Shown: piece by piece, positions 40,982-49,120 of the stretch | Numbering within the stretch: the first letter of the stretch is position 1 | Layout: each line of letters starts with the position of its first letter | NCBI RefSeq assembly: GCF_004365175.1 | Contig: NZ_SOCE01000002.1 | Location: 1,426,001-1,490,000 of the forward strand | Direction of reading: 5' to 3' | Source of the DNA: Kribbella voronezhensis | GTDB taxonomy: Bacteria; Actinomycetota; Actinomycetes; Propionibacteriales; Kribbellaceae | Length of the DNA: 64,000 nt | Notes under the pieces: generated by a model | Seen by the model: only the letters and a program-made list of their open reading frames with translations | Told to the model about the DNA's origin: nothing | Databases searched by the model: none | Position numbers and translations under genes: made by a program

Positions 40982-41728
40982 CAGACAGGTCACGCAGCCT
41001 TCGAGTTTCTCGAACTCGCTGATGTCGACGACGTGGACCTGATAGCCCAGCTCGGTGAAGAGGTCGGCGGATCTCGGCGCCGAGGCTGCCATCAGCAGCC
41101 GGTTCTCCCCCAGCAGCACGACGTGGGCACCGGCCTCTTCGGGGACGGCCAGGTACTTCGGGAACGCGGCCGGGTCGTCGACCAGAGGTTCGTACCCGAT
41201 GACCGTGCCGTCCGGAAGCGCGGTCACGGCCGACTTGAGGTGCAGCACCTTGCTGACCGGTACGGCGACGACCTGCGCGCCGAGGGGTTCCAGGAAGGTG
41301 CGGAGTTGATCGATCCCCGCCTGGTTCGTCCGGCCGCCCAGTCCGGCATACACGGTCGAGCCGATCTTGAGCACATCGCCACCGTCGAGTGTGCCGGGCT
41401 CGCTGATGTGCTCGATCCGGTACCCCTGGGCGGCGACGGCGCGCTCGGCTTCGGCCGCTTCCGGGCGTCGCTCGTCCGCACCGGCTCTGGCGATCACCGC
41501 GAGGTCGCCGAAGACGACCATCGTGTCCTCGACGAACACGCCGTCCGAGCAGTCGTCGATCGGCGGTACCTCGACACATTCCCAGCCGGCGGCGGTCAGC
41601 GCGTCGACGTACTCCTGCCATTGCCCGGCCGCCAGGCCGACGTCCACCGGCACGCGTTCGATGTGGGTGATCAGGCCCTCGGCGAGGCGGGGGCCGGGAC
41701 GGCGGACGAGTGCACGAATAGTTGCCAT
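40961..41728 (-). CDS. Dimethylarginine dimethylaminohydrolase-like amidinohydrolase
   Basis: A 255-residue protein of the guanidine-modifying superfamily. Matching DDAH: VFVEDTMVVFGDLAVIARAGADERRPE near residue 70, GTLDGGDVLKIGSTVYAGLGGRTNQAG near 110, the catalytic His in VLHLKSAVTALPDG near 157 and the nucleophile Cys at the extreme C-terminus in LEGCVTCLSVRLRG. DDAH converts methylated arginines to citrulline plus methylamine; an arginine deiminase-like substrate cannot be excluded. The start is ATG 41728; no clear Shine-Dalgarno is present. It converges with dinB. Confidence 0.87.
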   Translation of the reverse strand: MATIRALVRRPGPRLAEGLITHIERVPVDVGLAAGQWQEYVDALTAAGWECVEVPPIDDCSDGVFVEDTMVVFGDLAVIARAGADERRPEAAEAERAVAAQGYRIEHISEPGTLDGGDVLKIGSTVYAGLGGRTNQAGIDQLRTFLEPLGAQVVAVPVSKVLHLKSAVTALPDGTVIGYEPLVDDPAAFPKYLAVPEEAGAHVVLLGENRLLMAASAPRSADLFTELGYQVHVVDISEFEKLEGCVTCLSVRLRG

Positions 41729-41827
41729 GGGCGCACAGTAGCCGTCGCCGCGGACGAATTCTGCGTGCATGTGGGGGCGGATCGCGGGTACCTGGATCGA
41801 ACAGGCCCGACAGACAAGGACGTGGAA

Positions 41828-42376
41828 ATGCCGAAGATCCTGCAGCAGACCGGTGGCGACGTGGTCGAGGTCATCCTTGCCGATCACCGCTGGTTCGAGG
41901 AAGCGATGCGCGAGCTCCGCGACGTCGGGAGCGACCGCGACGCGGTGCTCGCCGATCTCGCGACGGTGCTGATCGCGCACGCCGAAGCTGAGGAATCCAA
42001 GGTGTATCCCGCTCTGCGGAAGAAGCAGGCGATCGATTCCGACGAGGTCGAGCACTCCGAGCACGAACACGACGAGGGCAACGAGGCTCTGCTGGCGTTG
42101 ATGGAGGTCACGGACAGCAGTTCGGAGGAGTTCAGCGAGAAGACGCACGAGCTGTCCGAAGCGCTGTCGCATCACCTCGACGAGGAAGAGCGCGACATCC
42201 TCAATCCGGCCCGCACCGAGGTGGACGAGGAGGTCCGGCTTCGCCTCGGTACCGACTTCGCTACCGAACGCGCCCGGCAGATCGACGCCGGCTGCGGCTC
42301 GATCGAGAACGTCCGCAAACTGGTCGAAGCCGCCCAGAAGAAGAGTGAACAGAAGAAAACTGCACAGAAGAACTGA
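41828..42376 (+). CDS. Hemerythrin HHE cation-binding domain protein
   Basis: A 182-residue four-helix-bundle protein. Predicted diiron ligands: His in ILADHRWFEEAM, His and Glu in IAHAEAEESKVYPAL, His in the EHSEHEHDEGNEAL stretch, and HHLDEEERDILNP, spaced as in HHE domains. The C-terminal 35 residues are Lys/Gln-rich. Such proteins bind O2 or nitric oxide or act in iron handling. AAGGA lies 9 nt before the ATG at 41828. It is divergent from the DDAH-like gene (99 bp). A large stem-loop follows the stop. Confidence 0.88.
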   Translation: MPKILQQTGGDVVEVILADHRWFEEAMRELRDVGSDRDAVLADLATVLIAHAEAEESKVYPALRKKQAIDSDEVEHSEHEHDEGNEALLALMEVTDSSSEEFSEKTHELSEALSHHLDEEERDILNPARTEVDEEVRLRLGTDFATERARQIDAGCGSIENVRKLVEAAQKKSEQKKTAQKN

Positions 42377-42406
42377 GCTGTACTGCGTACGTCCGGTCGC
42401 GATTGG

Positions 42407-42480
42407 TCCTGCGACTCTGCGCGCGGGTCAGTCGCCGGAATCGGCGTGAGTGCGGCTGACCCGCGCCCAAAGTCGCAGGA
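42407..42480. terminator. Large compound inverted repeat, bidirectional terminator
   Basis: An outer pair TCCTGCGACT/AGTCGCAGGA encloses an inner pair GCGCGGGTCAG/CTGACCCGCGC and an innermost CGCCG/CGGCG, making a 74-bp near-continuous hairpin between convergent genes ending at 42376 and 42484. It is longer than a normal terminator. Confidence 0.7.
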
Positions 42481-42483
42481 AAG

Positions 42484-43215
42484 TCAGAGCGGGATGACGA
42501 GACCTTCTTCGGCGGCGATGACTTCGCCGGGGAAGGTCTGCTGCGCCTCTGCAACGGAGAGAGCGCGATCCGAGCCGGGCCAGAAATGGGTCAGGAGAAG
42601 GCGTTTCGCAGCAGTCGCACCTGCGCCGGCTTCGGTTGCGGTCATCACGTAACGCGGTGTCGTCGTCGGCGAATCCCCTTGCAGGGTTGCGTCCGAGATG
42701 TAAAGGTCGGCGCCCGCGGACAACTGACCCAGCTCGGGAGCCGGACCGCTGTCGCCGGTGTAGGCGACGGTGAGTCCGGGCGCACTCAGCCGTACGCCGA
42801 GGTTGGTGACGTAGTGCGGCAAGAGCACGCTCTCCAGGCGGAACGGCCCGATCTCCTCGGTCGTGGCGAGATCGTGCACGTCGAACACGGTCGCCGGATC
42901 CGGACGCGGCTCGAGCGCCCGTAGTACGTCCAGGACTCCGGGTGGGCAGTAGAGCGGGATCGCGGCTTCCTCGGGGGCCGAGTAGTAGCGGACGCGGGCG
43001 AGAGCGCTCACGTCGACGCAGTGATCCGGATGCTGATGAGTGACCACGACGGCGTCGACCTCGCCGTCAGGGCAGTACTTCAGCAACTGCGGCAGCGCCG
43101 CATAGCCGAGATCGAGGACCAGCCTGAACCCGTCGTACTCGAGCAGGAAACCGGCACAAGCGCGTCCCGGCTCGGGCCACGCGCCGCAGGAGCCGAGGAC
43201 GGTGAGCGATCTCAT
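42484..43215 (-). CDS. MBL-fold metallo-hydrolase (RNase Z/phosphodiesterase-like)
   Basis: A 243-residue protein. The N-terminus LTVLGSCGAWPEPGRACAGFLLEYDGFRLVLDLGYAAL and the metal motif VVTHQHPDHCVDVSALARVRYY near residue 55, then VAYTGDSGPAPEL near 145 and LLLTHFWPGSD near 205, match the RNase Z-like/PhnP-like branch of the MBL family. The canonical HxHxDH reads H-Q-H-P-D-H. The substrate is unknown. It is the last gene of the five-gene unit starting at 46507; its ATG overlaps the YccF stop by 4 bp. Confidence 0.85.
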   Translation of the reverse strand: MRSLTVLGSCGAWPEPGRACAGFLLEYDGFRLVLDLGYAALPQLLKYCPDGEVDAVVVTHQHPDHCVDVSALARVRYYSAPEEAAIPLYCPPGVLDVLRALEPRPDPATVFDVHDLATTEEIGPFRLESVLLPHYVTNLGVRLSAPGLTVAYTGDSGPAPELGQLSAGADLYISDATLQGDSPTTTPRYVMTATEAGAGATAAKRLLLTHFWPGSDRALSVAEAQQTFPGEVIAAEEGLVIPL

Positions 43216-43604
43216 CGAGCGCCGAACGCCTCGTCGGTGGAGACGATGTCCTTGCCCAGCGGCAGCAGCGAGATCGGGATCAGCTTGAAGTTCGCCAGGC
43301 CGAGCGGGATGCCGATGACGGTGACGCACAAGGCGATGCCGCTGACCAGGTGACCGAGCGCCAGCCACCAGCCCGCGACGAGCACCCAGATCACGTTACC
43401 CAGCACGGAGCCGGCGCCGGCGCTCGGCTTGTCGACCACGGTCCGGCCGAACGGCCAGAGCGCGAACCCGGCGATCCGGAAGGACGCGATGCCGAAGGGA
43501 ATGGTGATGATCAGGACGCAGCAGATCAGCCCCGCGGCGACATAGCCCAGCGCCAGCCAGAAACCGGCGAGCACCAGCCAGATCAGGTTCAGGATCGTTC
43601 TCAT
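43212..43604 (-). CDS. YccF-domain inner-membrane protein
   Basis: A 130-residue protein with two repeats of the YccF unit: LNLIWLVLAGFWLALGYVAAGLICCVLIITIPFGIASFRIAGFALWPFG and LGNVIWVLVAGWWLALGHLVSGIALCVTVIGIPLGLANFKLIPISLLPLG. About four membrane helices. Function unknown. It overlaps both neighbours by 4 bp, so it is translated as part of the TetR-controlled operon. Confidence 0.88.
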   Translation of the reverse strand: MRTILNLIWLVLAGFWLALGYVAAGLICCVLIITIPFGIASFRIAGFALWPFGRTVVDKPSAGAGSVLGNVIWVLVAGWWLALGHLVSGIALCVTVIGIPLGLANFKLIPISLLPLGKDIVSTDEAFGAR

Positions 43605-44461
43605 ACCTGCCAGCCTGCCACCCGCCGGGTGTGTTCCAGCGTCAATCGGGCGACGAGTCCGGGATCGTTCCGGGGCAACCAGTGGCCACCCCTGACCACC
43701 TGCGTGCTCAGGTTCGGGGCCCAGCGGGACACGTCGGTCTGCAACGGCGTCGTCACGAAGGCATCCCGATCGGGAGAAACGGCCAGCACCGGTACGTCGG
43801 TTCGCCGTTGCTCCGGCCGGAGCAGCCGCGGGACGACGTTCGCGCGGTACAGATTCAGGCCGTTCACGAAGTCTCCCAGGGAGCGCTCTCCGCGTTCCGG
43901 TGGCATTCCGCCGGCGCTGGACTCCAGGCGGCTGAAGATCCGATCCGCCCAGCCCTTACGCCAGCCGTGTTCGGGCAACCAGGGCAACTGGAAGTAGAAG
44001 ATGTACCAGGAATGCAGGAGCTGTCCGATGACCTCGCGGGCCGGCCGGCGGCTCCGCAGGAAGAACCCGGCGTGATCCAGCGACGGCCCCGAGATCGAGA
44101 CGTACGAGGTGATCCGCCCGCGCAGCCGTTCGCTGGTCACGAAGTGCCACGACTGGATCGAACCCCAGTCGTGCGCGAGCACCTGCACCGGCTGGTCCGG
44201 GGACACGGCGGCCAGCACGGCCGCGAAGTCCTCTTCGAGCCGATCGAGCTTGTACGCCGCCCGGCCACGCGGATGATCCGACTCCCCCGCGCCGCGGACG
44301 TCGTACGTGATCACGTGGAAGTGTTCGGCGAGTTGCCGCGCCACGGGCTGCCACAGGTTGGCGTTGTCGGGGTAGCCGTGGACGCAGATCAGGACGGGCG
44401 CGGCCGGATCGCCGTACTCGTAGACCGCGATCCGGGTGCCGTCGGCCGAGGTGACCCGCAC
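43601..44461 (-). CDS. Alpha/beta hydrolase (epoxide hydrolase/haloalkane dehalogenase-like)
   Basis: A 286-residue alpha/beta-fold hydrolase. Oxyanion-hole motif CVHGYPDN near residue 28, nucleophile region VLAHDWGSIQSWHF near 95 with Asp (not Ser) as the likely nucleophile, and catalytic His in VVRGGHWLPRNDPG near the end. An Asp nucleophile in H-D-W-G context is typical of epoxide hydrolases and dehalogenases, so hydration of an epoxide is the best guess. It starts 4 bp after the reductase stop and overlaps YccF by 4 bp. Confidence 0.88.
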   Translation of the reverse strand: MRVTSADGTRIAVYEYGDPAAPVLICVHGYPDNANLWQPVARQLAEHFHVITYDVRGAGESDHPRGRAAYKLDRLEEDFAAVLAAVSPDQPVQVLAHDWGSIQSWHFVTSERLRGRITSYVSISGPSLDHAGFFLRSRRPAREVIGQLLHSWYIFYFQLPWLPEHGWRKGWADRIFSRLESSAGGMPPERGERSLGDFVNGLNLYRANVVPRLLRPEQRRTDVPVLAVSPDRDAFVTTPLQTDVSRWAPNLSTQVVRGGHWLPRNDPGLVARLTLEHTRRVAGWQV

Positions 44462-44465
44462 GAAC

Positions 44466-45626
44466 TCAGTACTCCTCGGTGGAGATCACCCGGAAGGTGA
44501 TTCCGGCACGGACCAGCCGGTCGCGCAGAGCTGGGCCCATCGCGGCCGCCGTGGTGGTCTGGCCCGAAGTCGCTGGGAGATCGTCCAGCGCCAGCGAGAG
44601 AGCGCATTCACCGAGCATCTTGGCGGTCTCGTCATAGCCGGGATCGCCACCGGCCACCTCGGTGATCACCCGCCTGCCGCCACCGGAACCGACGAAGCGC
44701 GCCTTGAACCAGGACTTGGCGCGCCGCTCAGGGCTCGGTCCGTCACCCGCTTTGAACCTTGCCAGCAAGGCGTTCCGGGCCGGTGGGATCTGCGCGGCGG
44801 CCACCAGCAACCCGAGCCCCGCGATGCCGCCGGCAACGACCGGCAGACGCTTGACCGCGGCGTAGTGCGAGTACCGGAAGTCGGGTCCGTAGCTGTCGAG
44901 CAGACTCGCGGAGTAGGCAACGATCTGCGGGTCGACGGTCGGCAGTGGGACGGCCCAGAAACCCTGTGCCCGGTGGATCGTGCCGGTCGTCAGCTTCACC
45001 GAACGCCCTTCCGGACGAGGTTGGGCCTTGCGGCGGGCGCGGTGGGCGTCGAGGTTCTGCTTGCCTCGGGAGAACGCGGTGATCGCGGTGTGGAAGGTTC
45101 CACTCGACGGCTTGCCGCCGGCGCGGAGCAGACCGTCGACCTGGATCGGCACCCGGGCCGGCAACTGCTCGACGGTGAACTGGACGCCCAGGTCGTACGG
45201 GATCGAGTCGAAGCCGCAGCAGTGGATGAGTCGCGCGCCCGTTTCGACCGCCTTCGCGTGGTAGGCGACGTACATCTTGTCGACGAACTCGGACTCACCG
45301 GTCAGGTCCAGGTAGTCGGTACCGGCCTCGGCGCAGGCGGCGACCAGCGGTTCGCCGTACCGGACGTAGGGGCCGACCGTCGTCACGACGATCCGGGTGG
45401 ACACAGCGAGCGCTCTCAGCGTTTCTGGGTCGCCTACGTCGGCGAGGACGAGCTCGACATCGATGCCGAGCTTCTCGCGGACCGCCTCGAGTTTCGCCTT
45501 GTTCCGGCCGGCCAGGGCCCACTTCAACTCGGCCGGCGCGTGCTTGGCCAGGTAGGCGGCGGTGAGCTCGCCGGTGAAGCCGGTCGCGCCGAGCAGCACG
45601 ACGTCGTACTGGCGGTCGTCGGTCAT
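44466..45626 (-). CDS. Saccharopine-dehydrogenase-like/trans-acting enoyl reductase family protein
   Basis: A 386-residue NAD(P)-binding protein. The N-terminal Rossmann motif YDVVLLGATGFTGELTAAYLA, the block LALAGRNKAKLEAV-like (WALAGRNKAKLEAVREKLG), VVTTVGPYVRYGEPLVAACAEAGTDYLDLTGE and HCCGFDSIPYDLG are the signatures shared by actinobacterial trans-acting enoyl reductases (Rv2953 type) and eukaryotic SCCPDH. A hydrophobic stretch near residue 265 suggests membrane association. A lipid-related reduction is inferred. The ATG lies inside the SDR stop (ATGA overlap). Confidence 0.87.
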   Translation of the reverse strand: MTDDRQYDVVLLGATGFTGELTAAYLAKHAPAELKWALAGRNKAKLEAVREKLGIDVELVLADVGDPETLRALAVSTRIVVTTVGPYVRYGEPLVAACAEAGTDYLDLTGESEFVDKMYVAYHAKAVETGARLIHCCGFDSIPYDLGVQFTVEQLPARVPIQVDGLLRAGGKPSSGTFHTAITAFSRGKQNLDAHRARRKAQPRPEGRSVKLTTGTIHRAQGFWAVPLPTVDPQIVAYSASLLDSYGPDFRYSHYAAVKRLPVVAGGIAGLGLLVAAAQIPPARNALLARFKAGDGPSPERRAKSWFKARFVGSGGGRRVITEVAGGDPGYDETAKMLGECALSLALDDLPATSGQTTTAAAMGPALRDRLVRAGITFRVISTEEY

Positions 45627-46507
45627 CGGCGGGTGGCCTTCTCCGAGTCGGCGCGGCCGCCGGCGCCCGAGGCGCGGGAGGATTCGGCGGCGCCACGCGC
45701 CTCGATGTCGGCCAGTGCGGCGCGGTCGGCCTTCGGCACGTTGAAGCGCGCGCCGAGTTCGACCAGGTGCGGGATCAGGGACCGGAAGATCTTCATCGGC
45801 CCGATCCAGCCCGGTACGTGCACGACGCGCGAGCGCTTCTTGATGCCCTGGACGAACTTGTCGACGGCGAAGTCCAGCGGGTAGACGCGGCTGGCCAGCG
45901 GGATGCCGGTCCGGACCCGGCCGAAGACGGGGTGCTCGTCGACGCCACGCACCATGTCGGTGTCGACGAAGGTCATGTGCGCGACGCCGACATCGACGCC
46001 GAGGTGCTTGAGCTCGGCTCGCAGGGTGTTGCCCATCGCCTCGACGCCTGCCTTGGCGACGTTGTACGACGCGAGGCCGGGAATGTGCACGACCGCGGCC
46101 AGCGACGAGACCAGCAGCAGGTAGCCCTTGCTCTCGAGCAGGTGCGGAAGAGTCAGGTGGACGGTCCGCCAGACGCCGTACAGGTCGACGTCGAGAACGC
46201 GCTCCCAGACGGCCGGGTCCATGCTGCGGGTGAAGCCGGGCGCGGCGATCCCGGCGTTCGCCATCACCACGTCGATCCGCCCGTAGCGCTCCGCAATCGC
46301 CTCGACGGCGGTCCGAAGAGACTCCAGGTCGGTGACGTCGGCCTCCCACCAGCCGGCGTCGGGGCCACAGTCCTCGGCGACCTTCTTCAGCTCGTCCGGT
46401 TCGAGCCCGACCAGGGCCGGCGTCGCGCCCTCGCTCGCCAGTTTCCGGGCCACGGCGGCACCGATCCCCCGGGACGCGCCTGTGATGAGTACGACCTTGC
46501 CCGCCAT
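45623..46507 (-). CDS. SDR-family oxidoreductase
   Basis: A 294-residue classical short-chain dehydrogenase. Cofactor motif TGASRGIGAAVA at the N-terminus, ANAG near residue 85, catalytic Ser in LVSSLAAVVHIPGLASYNVAKAG with the Y-N-V-A-K pair near 153. The C-terminal 60 residues hold an amphipathic/hydrophobic segment (VPGWIGPMKIFRSLIPHLVEL), as in acyl-lipid or ketoacyl reductases. It is the first gene of the operon; GGAGGT precedes the ATG and two palindromic operators lie between it and the TetR gene. Confidence 0.9.
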   Translation of the reverse strand: MAGKVVLITGASRGIGAAVARKLASEGATPALVGLEPDELKKVAEDCGPDAGWWEADVTDLESLRTAVEAIAERYGRIDVVMANAGIAAPGFTRSMDPAVWERVLDVDLYGVWRTVHLTLPHLLESKGYLLLVSSLAAVVHIPGLASYNVAKAGVEAMGNTLRAELKHLGVDVGVAHMTFVDTDMVRGVDEHPVFGRVRTGIPLASRVYPLDFAVDKFVQGIKKRSRVVHVPGWIGPMKIFRSLIPHLVELGARFNVPKADRAALADIEARGAAESSRASGAGGRADSEKATRR

Positions 46508-46521
46508 CGCCGACCTCCGAC

Positions 46522-46541
46522 TGTTGAGTGGATACTCAACA
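46522..46541. promoter_or_regulatory. Palindromic operator 1 for the divergent TetR regulator
   Basis: TGTTGAGTGGATACTCAACA is a perfect inverted repeat with 8-bp arms and a 4-bp centre. It overlaps the predicted -10 element of the SDR operon and lies 15 bp before the SDR ATG. Confidence 0.75.
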
Positions 46542-46568
46542 GTAAGTGCTTATTGAGCTATTACTCAA
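46539..46568 (-). promoter_or_regulatory. Predicted promoter of the SDR operon
   Basis: On the minus strand TTGAGT (46568-46563) and TACTGT (46544-46539) are 18 bp apart. The -35 element lies inside operator 2 and the -10 element touches operator 1, a layout that allows a repressor to block RNA polymerase. Confidence 0.5.
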
Positions 46569-46570
46569 TA
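46551..46570. promoter_or_regulatory. Palindromic operator 2 for the divergent TetR regulator
   Basis: TATTGAGCTATTACTCAATA repeats the architecture of operator 1 (TNTTGAG-N6-CTCAANA), centred 29 bp away and ending 10 bp before the TetR ATG. Confidence 0.7.
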
Positions 46571-46580
46571 GACTGCTCCC

Positions 46581-47315
46581 ATGACCCACGCCACCCCGCA
46601 ATCCGCCGGCAGCCCCCCAGGCGAAACAGCCGCAGGCGGAACAGCCGCAGGCGCGGACGGTGCTAGGTCTCCGCGGAGAAAGGCGACCGGGGTCGCCGCT
46701 ACCGCGACCGGCGATTTGGGGGTTGGCGGGAAGGGTGGGGAGCGGTCTTCGCGGTTGCGGCCGGAGGAGCGGCGGAGTCAGATCCTGGATGCGGCGCGGC
46801 GGGTGCTGGAAGCGGATCCGCATCGGGAACTCACGGTCGAGCTGGTCGCCGCCGAGGCGCAGGTCTCCCCCGCTCTGCTGTTCCACTACTTCGGCTCGAA
46901 GAAGAAGTTCCAGTACGCCGTGATCGAGGAAGCCGCCGCGGAAGTCATGCTCCGGACCGCGCCGGACCTGTCGCTGCCACCCGAGGAGCAACTGCGAAGC
47001 GGGATCCGGGCCTTCGTCCGAGCGGTCCTCGAGGCACCCCAGCTCTACCGGGCGACCCTGCTGATGTCGGCGGCCGGCGATCCCGCAGTACGCGCTCTCC
47101 ACACGGAACTCCGGCAGGTTTTCAGCCGCTGGGTCATCGACGCCGTCGCCGCCTCCGGAACCGAGGTGACGCCGGCCGTCGAACTCCTGTGCCACGGCTG
47201 GCAGGGGTACGTCGAGCAGACCCTCCTCACCTGGATCGAGAACCCCACCGTCTCCCCCGACACCCTCGAACACCTCTGCGAAGGCTCCCTCGCGGCTCTC
47301 CTGACCACCGTCTGA
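46581..47315 (+). CDS. TetR-family transcriptional regulator
   Basis: A 244-residue regulator. The first 55 residues are Gly/Ala/Arg-rich and probably disordered. The helix-turn-helix follows: LRPEERRSQILDAARRVLEADPHRELTVELVAAEAQVSPALLFHYFGSKKKFQYAVIEEA. The ligand-binding domain contains a Trp/Leu-rich pocket (WQGYVEQTLLTWIENP). The start is the ATG at 46581; an in-frame TTG near 46716 would remove most of the odd N-terminus. The two palindromes just upstream make it the likely repressor of both itself and the divergent five-gene operon. Confidence 0.9.
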   Translation: MTHATPQSAGSPPGETAAGGTAAGADGARSPRRKATGVAATATGDLGVGGKGGERSSRLRPEERRSQILDAARRVLEADPHRELTVELVAAEAQVSPALLFHYFGSKKKFQYAVIEEAAAEVMLRTAPDLSLPPEEQLRSGIRAFVRAVLEAPQLYRATLLMSAAGDPAVRALHTELRQVFSRWVIDAVAASGTEVTPAVELLCHGWQGYVEQTLLTWIENPTVSPDTLEHLCEGSLAALLTTV

Positions 47316-47438
47316 TCTCCCGGCCGTCGTACCTCCAGCTCTCCCGGCAGTCCTACCTCCAGCGGTGGTTTCGGCGCTCAGGACGTCTTCGAGGCGTTCG
47401 CCGGCGGCTCCCTGGCGCTGAGGGCGGCGACCGACCGC

Positions 47439-47444
47439 TAGGGT
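47439..47444 (+). promoter_or_regulatory. Predicted -10 element of the exonuclease III gene (leaderless)
   Basis: TAGGGT ends 6 nt before the GTG start at 47451, the spacing seen for leaderless actinobacterial mRNAs; there is no Shine-Dalgarno. Confidence 0.4.
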
Positions 47445-47450
47445 TCTCGC

Positions 47451-48254
47451 GTGCTGAAGGTTGCGACGGTGAACGTGAACGGGATTCGGGCCGCCTACCG
47501 GCGCGGGATGGCGGCCTGGCTCGAGCAGACCGATCCGGAAATCCTGCTGATGCAGGAGGTCCGGGCGACCGACGAAGTACTGCGGGATCACCTCGGCGGC
47601 GACTGGCACATCGCGCACGCCGAGCCGGTGATCGAGGGCAGCAAGGGCCGCGCGGGCGTCGCGATCGCGAGTCGCCGGCCGATCAAACTGGAGACCGTCG
47701 ACCCCGGGCCCGAGCGGTTCGCGGGCTGCGGCCGCTGGGTCGAGGCCGAGATCGTCCTGGACGACGGGAACACGCTCTCGGCGATCAGTACCTATGTCTT
47801 CACCGGCGAGTTCGAGACTCCGCCGCGGCAGGCCGAGAAGTACGCGTTCCTGGACGCGATCACGAACCGGCTGACCGCCCTCCGCGCCGACGGACGGCAC
47901 GTGCTGATGTGCGGCGACCTGAACATCGCCCACCGCGAGGTCGACCTGAAGGCCTGGAAGGCGAACCGGAAGAAGAGCGGTTTCCTGCCCGAGGAACGCG
48001 CCTGGCTCGACTCGCTCTTCGAGTCCGGCTGGGTCGACCTCGGCCGCCGCTTCGGGGGCGAGGGCCCCGGCCCGTACTCCTGGTGGTCCTGGCGCGGCAA
48101 GGCCTTCGACAACGACGCCGGCTGGCGGATCGACTACCAGATCGCTTCACCGCAGTTGGCCGCGAGCGCGACCGACTGCGTGATCCACCGCGCCCCGACG
48201 TACGCCGAACGCTGGAGCGACCACGCGCCCGTCGTGGCGACGTACGAGATCTGA
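47451..48254 (+). CDS. xth: Exodeoxyribonuclease III (AP endonuclease family)
   Basis: A 267-residue enzyme of the ExoIII/APE1 family, which cuts DNA 5' to abasic sites and removes 3' blocking groups. Motifs: VATVNVNGIRAA (metal Asn), LLMQEVRA (metal Glu), STYVFTGE, LMCGDLNIAHREVDLKAWK (catalytic Asp-Asn), YSWWSWRGKAFDNDAGWRIDYQIAS and the terminal SDHAPVVATYEI with the Asp-His pair. Length fits the family. GTG start with a TAGGGT -10 immediately upstream. It converges with the PhyH gene. Confidence 0.92.
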   Translation: MLKVATVNVNGIRAAYRRGMAAWLEQTDPEILLMQEVRATDEVLRDHLGGDWHIAHAEPVIEGSKGRAGVAIASRRPIKLETVDPGPERFAGCGRWVEAEIVLDDGNTLSAISTYVFTGEFETPPRQAEKYAFLDAITNRLTALRADGRHVLMCGDLNIAHREVDLKAWKANRKKSGFLPEERAWLDSLFESGWVDLGRRFGGEGPGPYSWWSWRGKAFDNDAGWRIDYQIASPQLAASATDCVIHRAPTYAERWSDHAPVVATYEI

Positions 48255-48260
48255 GCGGCG

Positions 48261-49022
48261 CTAGCGCGGCCACCCGTTGCGCCACATCATCCGGCTGCGC
48301 ATCATCCGTGGGGTGTCGCGGGCGTTCGGTGCGATCGAGTGGAGCACCCAAGGATGGGTTAGGTAGACATCGCCTGCCTGTCCGACGAGCTCGACCACGC
48401 GGACCGGGATCCCGTCCAGGTCCGTCTCGCTCACCAGGTCGGCAGCCCTGTCCTTGCGAGTCAACTGGCGGAACCACGGGTGAGATGCCAGCACCTGATC
48501 GCGGACAGCCTTGAAGTCGCGTTCTTCGGTGGTGGTCAGGTAGCGGGCGATCACCCGATGGGAGCCGGCGACCTGCGGCGTACCACCGCCACCCGGTTCG
48601 AGGTCGCCCAGGAGCGCCCAGACCTTGACGCCGATCAGTTCGTCCTGCGGAATCTCGAAGCCGACATCCGTGTGCCACTGCCGATGCGGTAACGACCAGG
48701 GCTCGTCGGTCGGCAGTGTCACCAGGACCTGGCCCTGATGAGGAGGCTCGGACCAGCCGGCCGGACCCAGCAGTTGGTCGAGCGCCGACCGGAGCGGCGG
48801 CCCAAGGATCGCGTTGGCCGCGGAGTCCTTCTTGCTGGCGACGAGATTCGTCGGTCGTACCGGGGCCCACGTACTGCGATTGTCGCGCCGCATCCCGTAC
48901 AGCTCGCCGAGTTCCCGCCACAGCACGTTCCGCATCCGGTTCGCGTCCTCCGCCGAGAACGCGGCGGGGATCCGCACGATCCCGTCCCGGGTGAATTCCT
49001 CCAGCTGACTGTCACTGAGCAT
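48261..49022 (-). CDS. Phytanoyl-CoA dioxygenase (PhyH) family protein
   Basis: A 253-residue Fe(II)/2-oxoglutarate dioxygenase-like protein. The N-terminus LSDSQLEEFTRDGIVRIPAAFSAEDANRMRNVLW is typical of PhyH. The iron site is visible as HTDVGFE (HxD) near residue 125, with the distal His in VLHSIAPNARDTPRMMRSRMMW near 225 and a following Arg for 2-oxoglutarate. The substrate is unknown; relatives hydroxylate lipids or small natural products. I chose the ATG at 49022 as the family-like start; a GTG at 49058 is in frame. Confidence 0.87.
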   Translation of the reverse strand: MLSDSQLEEFTRDGIVRIPAAFSAEDANRMRNVLWRELGELYGMRRDNRSTWAPVRPTNLVASKKDSAANAILGPPLRSALDQLLGPAGWSEPPHQGQVLVTLPTDEPWSLPHRQWHTDVGFEIPQDELIGVKVWALLGDLEPGGGGTPQVAGSHRVIARYLTTTEERDFKAVRDQVLASHPWFRQLTRKDRAADLVSETDLDGIPVRVVELVGQAGDVYLTHPWVLHSIAPNARDTPRMMRSRMMWRNGWPR

Positions 49023-49120
49023 CTCCCCATGCTGAACCGATCGAGGAGAACCCTCCACTCATATTCGGCGGTCAGCAGGAGTCGCGCGGGTGCCCGCGGT
49101 GACGCTGTAATGTCGCTCGC

